64,000 nucleotides of DNA from the NCBI GenBank assembly GCA_001914235.1, contig MQUF01000005.1, forward strand, positions 62,001 to 126,000, written 5' to 3'. The translations under genes were made by a program, and so were the position numbers. Position 1 is the stretch's first letter, and every line of letters starts with the position of its first letter. Below the pieces are notes generated by a model. That model was given only the letters and a program-made list of their open reading frames with translations. It was not told the DNA's origin and ran no database searches. This DNA comes from Desulfobulbaceae bacterium DB1. GTDB taxonomy: Bacteria; Desulfobacterota; Desulfobulbia; Desulfobulbales; SURF-16. Below are positions 28,843-38,016 of the stretch, piece by piece.

Positions 28843-28879
28843 GAAAAAACGGGAAAACCTTGTGGTTCTCCCGTTTTGA
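28843..28879 (-). terminator. Rho-independent terminator of the second PEP-CTERM gene
   Basis: On the minus strand a stem CAAAACGGGAGAACC pairs with GGTTTTCCCGTTTT and ends in a T-run of six. It lies about 50 bp downstream of the PEP-CTERM stop at 28928. Confidence 0.82.
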
Positions 28880-28927
28880 AAAATTCCCAAAAAAGGGGAT
28901 ATAGCGGAGCTTTTTTTGCCCCACCTG

Positions 28928-29566
28928 TCAGGCTTTTTTAATTTTCCTGCGCGCGGCCCCGGCAAGACCTGCGAGACCGGTGCCGAACAGCAGCATGGTG
29001 GCCGGTTCCGGAACGGGGGTGTTTACATAACTTTCGCTTTCATCATCCGGCAGGCCCTGAACATGGAGGCCAATTCGTAAATCGCCACTGTTCAATGCGG
29101 CTAAAATTGAGTTAAAACTGGCACCGAAGAAAGCTATCGTCAAGCTATCCTGTGTTCCGCTGCCGGTCCAGTTGTCTATGCCGTCTTTGTCAGAGCCTGG
29201 AGAGTCGGCATCGGCATCCCAATCAGATGTAAAAGAAATATCTGTTCCACCTGAAAGATCACCTGGGGATGCGCCCACCGAAAAAACGACCTCGCCTGTC
29301 GAGCTAAAGTCAGAAAATGTTAAAGGTGTTGATCCCCAATCAAAATAAATATCCGCGATAAATGAATCAATTGTTCCGGCATTGGTAAACAGAAAATTGG
29401 TTGTTCCTGAGCCGGCATCCGTCACATCAACAAATAACTGACCTGACAGGTCATAAGCCGTTGAGTTGTTTTCTAGAACCGTAAACCCATATGGTATCGC
29501 TTGGGCGTTTCCTGCAAAGGCTAAAAGCAGTGATGTTGCAAGAGCGCAGAATGTTTTTCTCTTCAT
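28928..29566 (-). CDS. PEP-CTERM domain protein
   Basis: Exported protein of 212 residues. The signal peptide MKRKTFCALATSLLLAFAGN ends near AQA. A low-complexity, Ser/Asp/Gly-rich beta-type body is followed by the sorting signal VPEPATMLLFGTGLAGLAGA and the basic tail RRKIKKA. It is not obviously homologous to its PEP-CTERM neighbour outside the signal regions, as usual for this class. An AAAGGGA site precedes the ATG, and a strong sigma-54 promoter lies about 85 bp upstream. Probable exosortase substrate linked to extracellular matrix. Confidence 0.92.
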   Translation of the reverse strand: MKRKTFCALATSLLLAFAGNAQAIPYGFTVLENNSTAYDLSGQLFVDVTDAGSGTTNFLFTNAGTIDSFIADIYFDWGSTPLTFSDFSSTGEVVFSVGASPGDLSGGTDISFTSDWDADADSPGSDKDGIDNWTGSGTQDSLTIAFFGASFNSILAALNSGDLRIGLHVQGLPDDESESYVNTPVPEPATMLLFGTGLAGLAGAARRKIKKA

Positions 29567-29649
29567 TGTTTTGTCCCTTTTTCCCTCGTGTCACTTTATG
29601 GAAAGGAAAGCTTTTAGAAAAAAATGATATAAATCTATGTGTATTTGTT

Positions 29650-29665
29650 AGCAAAATAAGTGCCG
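29650..29665 (-). promoter_or_regulatory. Sigma-54 (-24/-12) promoter of the second PEP-CTERM gene
   Basis: The minus strand reads CGGCACTTATTTTGCT, matching the sigma-54 consensus TGGCAC-N5-TTGCT except for the first base. The predicted start is near 29640, giving a leader of about 74 nt. AT-rich sequence upstream could hold enhancer sites for an activator such as PrsR. Confidence 0.75.
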
Positions 29666-29836
29666 ATTTTTTTGTTGATGTTCATGTTTTTTTAATTAAC
29701 AATGATTACCTGTTGTTAACGTAAGAGGCTGAGAGGCGGAAGTGTGAAAAAAGATGGTTTTTAATGATTGTGCAGTCCAGTTTTTTGGAAAAAATCCGGT
29801 TTTTCGGAAAAATAATAGCTTGGGGGATTCTTCGGT

Positions 29837-30580
29837 ATGGATTTTGTCGTATTGTTAGGGAATGAATTTTTTTTCATCTTTATCATCTTCCTGGCCGCAG
29901 GATTCACCCAGGGCTTGTCCGGCTTCGGTTCCGCCCTGGTGGCCCTGCCGCTGCTCAGCCTTTTTCTTGATATGAAAACCGCGGTGCCGCTCTGCATGCT
30001 GAACGGGCTGATCATCACCGCTTATCTTTCCCTGCAGCTGCGCCGCCACGCCGACTGGAAGAAGATCATTCCGCTGCTCATCGGCGGCATGCCGGGCATC
30101 TATGTGGGGGCGAGTTTTCTCAAGGAGGCGGACAGCAATCTGATCAAGCTCTTGCTGGGTGTCATGATTATCAGCTATGCCCTTTACAACCTGCTCCTGA
30201 CCCCTCGGCCGCGTATGGTCAAGCCCTTCTGGGCCTATGCGGCCGGTTTCTTCACCGGGGTGATCGGCAGCGCTTTCAGTGCCGGAGGTCCACCGGTCAT
30301 CATTTATACGACGCTCACCGGCTGGAGCAAGGACGACATCAAGGCCACCCTGTCCGTTTTTTTCTTCATCACCGGCATTGCCGCGGCCGGCGCCCATGCC
30401 GTCAGCGGACTCACCACCATGACGGTGCTCCGTTATCACGCCCTGTCGGCGGCATTCGTCTTGCTGGGGGTGTGGATCGGCTCGCGCTGCTACGGCAGAA
30501 TCAGACGGGAGAGCTATCTGCGGCTCATGCTGTATCTGCTGGTGGTGATGGGCGGCATGATGATTTTTTCGGCGATATGA
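29837..30580 (+). CDS. TauE/SafE family permease (sulfite/organosulfonate exporter-like)
   Basis: The product has 247 residues and about eight hydrophobic helices arranged in two halves, as expected for TauE/SafE (PF01925). Characteristic segments are FLAAGFTQGLSGFGSALVAL near residue 15 and AAGFFTGVIGSAFSAGGPPV near residue 130, which is the repeated G-rich motif of the two halves. Substrates of the family include sulfite, sulfoacetate and other oxyanions. It is a single gene ending at a bidirectional repeat hairpin. Confidence 0.85.
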   Translation: MDFVVLLGNEFFFIFIIFLAAGFTQGLSGFGSALVALPLLSLFLDMKTAVPLCMLNGLIITAYLSLQLRRHADWKKIIPLLIGGMPGIYVGASFLKEADSNLIKLLLGVMIISYALYNLLLTPRPRMVKPFWAYAAGFFTGVIGSAFSAGGPPVIIYTTLTGWSKDDIKATLSVFFFITGIAAAGAHAVSGLTTMTVLRYHALSAAFVLLGVWIGSRCYGRIRRESYLRLMLYLLVVMGGMMIFSAI

Positions 30581-30587
30581 GAAGGAG

Positions 30588-30708
30588 TTGGGATTGGGGA
30601 TTGCGGATTGGGGATTGCGGATTGCGGGGTGCGGATTATAAACGACTGACAGGATCTATCCCAAATCCCAAACCCGCAATCCCCAATCCGAAATCAGAAA
30701 TACCCAAT
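30588..30708. repeat. Tandem-plus-inverted repeat (ggattggggattgcgg), likely bidirectional terminator
   Basis: The 16-mer ggattggggattgcgg occurs at 30591-30606 and again at 30605-30620. Its exact reverse complement occurs at 30674-30689, so long perfect hairpins can form. It lies precisely between convergent genes. The G-rich octamer-like units (gattgcgg) resemble the octamer array at 1926-2056 in style. Confidence 0.75.
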
Positions 30709-31589
30709 CACCTCTGTACCACCGGATATCCCTTGCGGCGCAGCAGATCCACCACGCTGCCCGGTCCCACCAGGTGTCCCGCCCCCACCACCACCAGGGT
30801 CACCTGTTCCTGTTTGATCATTTTTTCCAGGGCGGGCAACCAGTTTCTGTTGCGGTCGAGCACCAGGCGTTTGTAAAGCGGCGCATAGCCGGCAAAACTT
30901 TGGGCGACCATGCCGGCAAGCATCGCCTCATTGCCGGTCTTCCAGGCCGTTTCCAGGTCATCCGCCATCTCTTTTGACATCTGCAAATCGTCCAGGGTCT
31001 GCAGGAGAAAATCCTCCTGTTCCTTTTTTGATTGGCTGTAAAAAAGGCTCAGCTGGAAGTCCACCGATTCCAGGGGGATGATCTTTTTCCCGTCCTTTTG
31101 TGCCCTGCGGTAAAAATATTCATCGAGCCCATACTGGGGGAGGAAGCCCAACCGTTCAAGATCGGTGACGGTCAGGGTCAGGGCACAGAGCCAGGGGCGG
31201 AGCGGCTGGATTGATTCCGTCTTGATGTTGAGTGAAAGCGTTTTGGCCGTGAGGCGCTGCCAGGTTTCCGGTGAAAGCTGCTGCTGCAGGGTCTGACCAG
31301 CCGGCAGTTTGCCGTAGGAAAGAATTTTCTGCTGCATGGGCGGGGTGTCCATTTCGTCCAGGTCCGCCTCAAAAACCACTGCCCCGGATGCGGCGTAAAC
31401 CTCTTCAATAAAAGGCGGCAGGGGATAGGACTCTTTTTTCAGGACATGGAGGGAGCCGAGCAGATACAGGGTGTGGTCCGCCGCCCGCACCTGCCACAAG
31501 CTGTTTTTCGCCTGGCAGGCGCTTGTCCAGAGGAGCAGGGTGATCAGGCCGGACAGGAAAAAAAGTCGGTGCAAGGCGCGGTTTTTCAT
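30708..31589 (-). CDS. TraB/GumN family secreted protein
   Basis: The product has 293 residues from the ATG at 31589, which has GGAGG 6 nt upstream. The signal region (FFLSGLITLLLWTSACQA) could be cleaved or lipid-modified. Family motifs are LYLLGSLHVLKKE near residue 40, VVFEADLDEMDTPP, YGLDEYFYRRAQKDGKKIIP, and the C-terminal VVVGAGHLVGPGSVVDLL. The paired conserved His and Glu are thought to make a metalloprotease-like site (Tiki-related). The start overlaps the dus stop (ATGA). It is the last gene of an operon with dus and an OmpH-like gene. Confidence 0.88.
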   Translation of the reverse strand: MKNRALHRLFFLSGLITLLLWTSACQAKNSLWQVRAADHTLYLLGSLHVLKKESYPLPPFIEEVYAASGAVVFEADLDEMDTPPMQQKILSYGKLPAGQTLQQQLSPETWQRLTAKTLSLNIKTESIQPLRPWLCALTLTVTDLERLGFLPQYGLDEYFYRRAQKDGKKIIPLESVDFQLSLFYSQSKKEQEDFLLQTLDDLQMSKEMADDLETAWKTGNEAMLAGMVAQSFAGYAPLYKRLVLDRNRNWLPALEKMIKQEQVTLVVVGAGHLVGPGSVVDLLRRKGYPVVQR

Positions 31590-32554
31590 GAGAAGCCTCC
31601 GGTTTGGGGTGGTTGCCAGCAATGGGTGTTGAAGACGGTTCCCATTAATTCACCGTATCCCTCGATGCTGTGGGTTTTCTGGATTTTTTTCAGTAACTTC
31701 CCGCCATCGCTGAAAGACCCGGCAAGATAAAGCCAGATGCCTTTCATGTGGCCGAGAATGTGGCCCGGGCCCGACTGTTTTTCGTTGAAATGTGCAAAAA
31801 GTGCGTCATGGTAGGCAATAATACGGGCCAGGGGATCATCCGGCAGTGCAATTCCCTTGATCCGGGCCGGGAGAAAGGGGTTGGCCAGGGCGCCGCGACC
31901 GATCATCCAGGCCGAGATCCGGGGAAAGCGCTCGGTCAGGCCTTGAAAATCGGCCAGGCAGGTGATGTCGCCGTTATAAACCACCGGATGGCGGCACTGT
32001 TCCAGGCAACGGCCAAAGGTGTCGAGATCAACCGTGCCTCGGTACATCTGAGTGCCGGTGCGCGGGTGAATAATCACCTCGCGTAAGGGGTAGCGGTTGA
32101 AAACCGGCAGCAGATCGAAAATTTCGTTCGGATCCCTGCGGCCGAGCCGGGTTTTGATGGAAATTGCCGCCGGCAGGCAGTGCACTTTTTCCAGAAAGGC
32201 ATCGATTTTGTCCGGATAGGGGAGCAGGCCGGAGCCCCGCATCTTGTTTGCCACCATGGGCCAGGGGCAGCCCAGGTTCCAGTTCAGCGTGGTGTAGCCG
32301 AGATCGCAAAGGATGCGGGCCACGGAAATAAAGTTGTCCGGATTTTTGGAGAGAATCTGCGGCACCACAGGCAGTGCCTGGTTGTTTTCCGGCAGGAGGT
32401 CGCGCAGATGGGTTGGTTTGATTTTGTTGCCCTGGTAGGTGTTGATAAAGGGGGCCACCGCCAGGTCAAAACCTGAGAAAAAACGGGTGAACAGGGTGCG
32501 GAAGGGCGCCTCGGTAATGCCCCGCAGGGGAGCGAGAAGAAGGGTCGGGGTCAT
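31586..32554 (-). CDS. dus: tRNA-dihydrouridine synthase
   Basis: FMN-dependent enzyme that reduces uridine to dihydrouridine in tRNA D-loops; 322 residues, typical size. The N-terminal barrel start APLRGITEAPFRTLFTRFF, the catalytic-loop NWNLGCPWPMVANKMRGSG with its conserved Cys, and VIIHPRTGTQMYRGTVDL with GDITCLADF are all in place. It is translationally coupled on both sides by 4-nt overlaps. The subfamily (DusA, B or C) cannot be fixed; the sequence is closest in feel to DusC-like. Confidence 0.9.
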   Translation of the reverse strand: MTPTLLLAPLRGITEAPFRTLFTRFFSGFDLAVAPFINTYQGNKIKPTHLRDLLPENNQALPVVPQILSKNPDNFISVARILCDLGYTTLNWNLGCPWPMVANKMRGSGLLPYPDKIDAFLEKVHCLPAAISIKTRLGRRDPNEIFDLLPVFNRYPLREVIIHPRTGTQMYRGTVDLDTFGRCLEQCRHPVVYNGDITCLADFQGLTERFPRISAWMIGRGALANPFLPARIKGIALPDDPLARIIAYHDALFAHFNEKQSGPGHILGHMKGIWLYLAGSFSDGGKLLKKIQKTHSIEGYGELMGTVFNTHCWQPPQTGGFS

Positions 32555-33285
32555 GGCGTCTGCTGCTGCGGCAAGGCGGCCTGCCGGTCGTATTCGCTGA
32601 TAATGTCGGCGGTGATGTTGAAACTGCCGTCATGGTAGAATATGCTGCCGGCATTTTTGTTGATGACGTGGGTAAAGCCGTGCTTGCGGGCATAGGCCTC
32701 CACCACTGCCCGGATTTCAACAATGACGGCGCTGATGATTGTCTCTTCCGCCTGGTTCATGTTTTCCCGGCCGGATCGGCGCAGATCCTCGTATTTTTGC
32801 CGGGCCGCCCGGCCCCGCTGTGACTCGTTGATCACCTGCTGGATATCGATAACCGCGACAAGCTGCCTGGGGCGTACCTGGTCGACCGTTTTTTTTGCAG
32901 GCAGTTTGCTTTCTTTCATCGGCACGGGGGCAATGGTTTTTGCCGGGACCGGCGGCAAGGATGGTTCCGGGGGCGGATCTTCGGCCGGGGGCAGATGGAT
33001 CCAGCCGCTCTGTCCGCTGTTGGGAAGCTCAACCCTGGTCCATTCCCCCACCTGGTAGATGATCCTGACCTTTGTTCCTTTGCGCAGGGCGTTCATGATT
33101 GCAAAGGAAGCGCCGGGACCCTTGCGCAGATTGGCGTCCTCGGTGAGCACCAGTTCTTCTTGAGCGGAGATAGTCTCCTGTTCCGCATGGAGAAAGCCGG
33201 GCGGGAATATAAATAAAAGGAAGAAAAATACGAGTATCAGTGAGCGCATGGGAGTGAAAAGTAATGTTTGCGATGTATGTGTCAT
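32551..33285 (-). CDS. Periplasmic SH3 and OmpH/Skp-like chaperone protein
   Basis: The product has 244 residues with a signal peptide (LILVFFFLLFIFPPGFLHAE). An SH3b domain follows at about residues 45-95 (EDANLRKGPGASFAIMNALR, SGWIHLPP), then a proline-rich linker. The C-terminal half is OmpH/Skp-like (VAVIDIQQVINESQRGRAAR, then a coiled coil and VINKNAGSIFYHDGSFNIT). It is probably a periplasmic holdase. The start is ambiguous: ATG at 33285 or at 33249, which gives a tighter signal peptide; neither has a strong ribosome site. First gene of the dus/GumN operon. Confidence 0.8.
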   Translation of the reverse strand: MTHTSQTLLFTPMRSLILVFFFLLFIFPPGFLHAEQETISAQEELVLTEDANLRKGPGASFAIMNALRKGTKVRIIYQVGEWTRVELPNSGQSGWIHLPPAEDPPPEPSLPPVPAKTIAPVPMKESKLPAKKTVDQVRPRQLVAVIDIQQVINESQRGRAARQKYEDLRRSGRENMNQAEETIISAVIVEIRAVVEAYARKHGFTHVINKNAGSIFYHDGSFNITADIISEYDRQAALPQQQTP

Positions 33286-33383
33286 GTTTTTAGCGAGGGA
33301 GGAATCGGGAGCCGGAAGAGAGAATCTGGAAGAGCTGCTTTTTCGCTGTTCGTCCGGATTCTGACTTCTGTCTTCCCAGGTTT

Positions 33384-34775
<1,392 letters not shown>

Positions 34776-34968
34776 TTTTTGCAATACCAAGATTTTCCAT
34801 GTAAACTAAGCCGGTGTAAAAAATATCTGGAACATTACGGGAGTGTGAGCGGCATAAAGGGCCGTGTCCGGAATTGCCGGAGATGCAATGGGTTTTCGCA
34901 ACGGACCTTGCCTGGCTTTGTCTCCCTACTTTACTCATTTTTGATGGTTTTTCACAGGAGAATAGCAA

Positions 34969-35526
34969 ATGGAGAAGTTGAAAAGACTTGCGCCCGAGCG
35001 CACCGGCCTGCTTGTTGTTGATATTCAGGAGAGAATGATGCGGGTGATTCCCGCCAAAGACGAGGTGGTGAGAAACAGCGTCCTCTTGCTGAAGGCTGCG
35101 CATATCATGAAAATGCCGGTTATCGCCACCACCCAGTATGCCGCCCGCATCGGTGAGCTGCTGCCGGAGATCACGGCGGAAACCGGCGGAATTGAGCCGC
35201 TCGACAAGCTTGAGTTCGGTTGTTTCGGCAATGAGACGATTCGTGAGCGGATCAGGGCCCATGCGCAGATTGACACATGGATCGCCTGCGGGGTGGAAAC
35301 CCATATCTGCATGTACCAGACAGTGCTGGGTGGCCTGCGGGATGGATACACCATGTGGATTGCCGCGGACGCGGTGAATTCGCGGACCGAAAAAAACTAC
35401 CTGACCGGACTTGAGCGGATCAGGCAAATCGGCGGGGTGGTGGGCAATACGGAAATGATTATTTACGAACTGCTCGGCAAGGCCGGTACCCCGGCATTTA
35501 AGGAAATTCTGCCGTTTATCAAGTAA
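34969..35526 (+). CDS. Isochorismatase-family cysteine hydrolase
   Basis: The product has 185 residues with AGGAG before the ATG. The catalytic triad is visible as Asp18 in LLVVDIQERM, Lys80 in PLDKLEFGCF and Cys107 in IACGVETHIC, with a cis-peptide region typical of the family. Members hydrolyse amides or ethers such as nicotinamide, ureidoacrylate or carbamoylsarcosine. No neighbour pins down the substrate. Confidence 0.88.
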   Translation: MEKLKRLAPERTGLLVVDIQERMMRVIPAKDEVVRNSVLLLKAAHIMKMPVIATTQYAARIGELLPEITAETGGIEPLDKLEFGCFGNETIRERIRAHAQIDTWIACGVETHICMYQTVLGGLRDGYTMWIAADAVNSRTEKNYLTGLERIRQIGGVVGNTEMIIYELLGKAGTPAFKEILPFIK

Positions 35527-35701
35527 TTGTGATGGACAAACTCGTAAGTGTCTTTTTTTGCGTTTACTTCAATTAATGCGCTGCGGGAAATCTTTGCCCT
35601 TCTGTTATTCTTGCCTTTTTTTCGGATCGGGAAAATTTTATTTGAGAAAAGCAAATGATTTCCGATAGGTGAGGTTGAAACCACACATTTATGGAAAATC
35701 A

Positions 35702-36628
35702 ATGGCAGACATCGGCAAAACAGTCTCCCCTGAGCAATCGTCAATCAAGCGGCAGCAGGCCGCTGCCGTTGACACGGCCGGGGGCGGGCAGGGGGCGGCG
35801 GCAAAGTCCCCACGACGGAAAAGGTCGAAAAGGGCGGCGCGGAGAATTCCGGTTTTTTCCCGGGAAGTAAGCTGGGAAAGCGGTATGCGGGTCTATGATG
35901 AACAGTCGTTTGAGCGGCTGCGCATGCCCCGTTCCCCCCACTGGTCGGTTGTCTGGTCCGACCTGATGATGACCATGTTCATCCTCTTTGCCGTCCTTTA
36001 CATTTATCAATCCGCCCACAAGGAGATTCTCCTGGGTGAAGGTCAAGGATTTGATTTCGGGGCAAACGTCGGTTCGGGTGTCATGGGCACGGGAGGCGGC
36101 GGCAGTATTGATCCCTTTGGCCGGGGTGGTGACGACGGTCTGACCCGGATCTATGATGTCAGCCGAAAAGCGCTGACCGAGGAGAATCTCGGGGAGTTTG
36201 CCAGGGTGGATCTGGCACCGGACAGGACGGTGCGGATCATCCTCACCGGCGACCTGCTTTTTGACAGCGGCAGTGCCGAGATCAGGACCGACGCCTTTGA
36301 CTCCCTCGACAAGATTGTTCCCCTGGTGGCCCAGACCCCTTACCTGATCAATGTAATCGGCCATACCGATGACATGCCGATTCATACCCCCCTGTTTCCC
36401 TCGAATTGGGAGCTTTCCTTGAGCCGGGCAAGCAGGGTTGCCCGTTTTCTCATGGAAAAAACCGGCATTGGCCAGGAGAGGTTTTCCGTAACCGGCCATG
36501 CTTCATTTGCGCCGATTGCACCCAATGACAATCCGGTGAACCGGGCGGCCAACCGGCGGGTGGAAATCGTCTTGAGTCGCGAGAAGCCGGGCACGGCGGG
36601 AATTGCGGGACAGGTTGATGAAAAATAA
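35702..36628 (+). CDS. MotB-like stator protein with OmpA peptidoglycan-binding domain
   Basis: The product has 308 residues from the ATG at 35702 (the longer frame uses GTG at 35669). A basic N-terminal tail of about 75 residues is followed by one TM segment (about residues 83-103). It carries the proton-channel-type Asp at about residue 87 in VVWSDLMMTMFILFAVLYIY. A glycine-rich linker leads to an OmpA/MotB domain (LLFDSGSAEIRTDAFDSLDK, VIGHTDDMPI, NWELSLSRASRVARFL, NRAANRRVEIVLS). It lies directly ahead of, and overlaps, a MotA-like gene. Likely part of a stator driving flagellar or other motility motors. Confidence 0.85.
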   Translation: MADIGKTVSPEQSSIKRQQAAAVDTAGGGQGAAAKSPRRKRSKRAARRIPVFSREVSWESGMRVYDEQSFERLRMPRSPHWSVVWSDLMMTMFILFAVLYIYQSAHKEILLGEGQGFDFGANVGSGVMGTGGGGSIDPFGRGGDDGLTRIYDVSRKALTEENLGEFARVDLAPDRTVRIILTGDLLFDSGSAEIRTDAFDSLDKIVPLVAQTPYLINVIGHTDDMPIHTPLFPSNWELSLSRASRVARFLMEKTGIGQERFSVTGHASFAPIAPNDNPVNRAANRRVEIVLSREKPGTAGIAGQVDEK

Positions 36629-37421
36629 GAATATCATCGGCCTCATCTGTTGTGTTTTTGTTTTTCTGTCCGGGTTTCTCTTCCACGGCAACCTGGCCCT
36701 TTATTTCAATCTATCCGGCGCCCTGGTGGTTTTGGGCGGCACATTCGGTGCCACCCTGCTGACATATCGCCTGGAAAGGCTGAGGATTGTGTATAAGGTT
36801 CTCCTGTCTTCCTACACGGCCCGAAGCAAAACACCGGAAGATATCGTCGAAATTCTGGTCGATCTGTCGGTGAAATCGAAATTCAAGGGCATTCTCTCCT
36901 TGCAGGAGGATGAGGAGGAAACCACTCTCCTTTTTCTGCGGCGCGCCCTGGGGCTCCTGGTTGACGGCTATCAAGGCAAGGTGATCCGGGATATCCTGAA
37001 CACGGAAATGTATTTTTTCAAACTGCGCCGGGAAGACTGCGAACGGGTGATTCGTACCATGGCAGAGCTGTTTCCCTCTTTCGGACTGGTGGGCAGCGTG
37101 GTGGGTTTGATCAGCATGCTGGCCGGAGTCGGCGACAGCAAGGTTATCATGGCCACCGTGCCCATTGCCCTTACCTCCACCCTCTATGGGGTGGTGCTCG
37201 CCAATTTTTTCTGCGTGCCCTTTGCCGGCAATCTCCGGGAGCGAACCGATCATGAACTGCTGCTGCAAAAGATCATCATGGAAGGAGTGATCGCCATTGA
37301 AAGTGAAATGGACCCCCGCAGTCTGGAGAGGAAACTGCATTCGTTTGTCACTCCTTCATCCCGCAATGTGCAGCTTGTTTCCTTGAAAAGGATCCAGGAT
37401 CGCTTCAATATTCGCTCATAA
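36618..37421 (+). CDS. MotA-like stator protein
   Basis: The product has 267 residues from the ATG at 36618, overlapping the MotB-like stop by 11 nt. Four TM segments are arranged as in MotA: two near residues 7-50 (IIGLICCVFVFLSGFLFHGN, SGALVVLGGTFGATLLTY) and two near 150-205 (FGLVGSVVGLISMLAG, VPIALTSTLYGVVLANFFCV). The cytosolic loop between is of MotA type. Gene order motB then motA is reversed from the usual order but is seen in lineages with non-canonical stators. It may power gliding or secondary-flagellar systems rather than the main flagellum. Confidence 0.85.
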   Translation: MKNKNIIGLICCVFVFLSGFLFHGNLALYFNLSGALVVLGGTFGATLLTYRLERLRIVYKVLLSSYTARSKTPEDIVEILVDLSVKSKFKGILSLQEDEEETTLLFLRRALGLLVDGYQGKVIRDILNTEMYFFKLRREDCERVIRTMAELFPSFGLVGSVVGLISMLAGVGDSKVIMATVPIALTSTLYGVVLANFFCVPFAGNLRERTDHELLLQKIIMEGVIAIESEMDPRSLERKLHSFVTPSSRNVQLVSLKRIQDRFNIRS

Positions 37422-37602
37422 TTACATTCACTTCATGAGCAATATCAATATGTTATTTGGTTTCGCCGGCTCGGCTGTTTTGCCTTTGACCGGGCGGGGC
37501 GCGGTCCCGGTAAGAAATTTATCGGTAATTGCTTGATTTTTTAAATGAAATTTTCGTAACATGATGATGACTGTCTCTCTGGAAATGAAAGCTGGAGGAT
37601 AT

Positions 37603-37968
37603 GTGGACGAGCATGCTGCGGTTGCCGAACGGCGCAAATACGACAGGCTGGAAAAGGAGATTATTTTCCGCTACACCGTTTTTGAGGATCTGGTCAATGC
37701 GAGGCTTGATGAGCAGGGACTGATTCTAGATATCGGCGGGGGCGGCATCCGTTTTCTTTCCTCGCGCCAATGGAACAAGGGTGAACAGCTGCTGATGCAG
37801 CTTGATTTCAGCGGCTGGCGGATTGACGGCGATGAATGTGTCGCAACATTCGCCGCCGAAGACCGCGGCCGCATGCTGGCGGTCGGCATCGTCATGTGGG
37901 CGGCCGAAACGGTTCATGAGGACCAGTTTGAGATCGGCGCCAGGTTTACGGCCAGGGTGCAGCGGTAA
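37603..37968 (+). CDS. PilZ-domain c-di-GMP-binding protein
   Basis: The product has 121 residues from a GTG at 37603, which has a strong GGAGG six bases upstream; an in-frame ATG at 37561 would add 14 residues. The c-di-GMP-binding signature is RRKYDR near residues 10-15 together with the DIGGGGIRF motif that stands for the D/NxSxxG element. It lies just downstream of the stator pair and upstream of a CheZ-like phosphatase, so control of motility is a plausible role. Confidence 0.85.
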   Translation: MDEHAAVAERRKYDRLEKEIIFRYTVFEDLVNARLDEQGLILDIGGGGIRFLSSRQWNKGEQLLMQLDFSGWRIDGDECVATFAAEDRGRMLAVGIVMWAAETVHEDQFEIGARFTARVQR

Positions 37969-38016
37969 TTTTACATTTCTTGGGTGAGTCAATCATGGGG
38001 TCAAGGATACGAGAAA

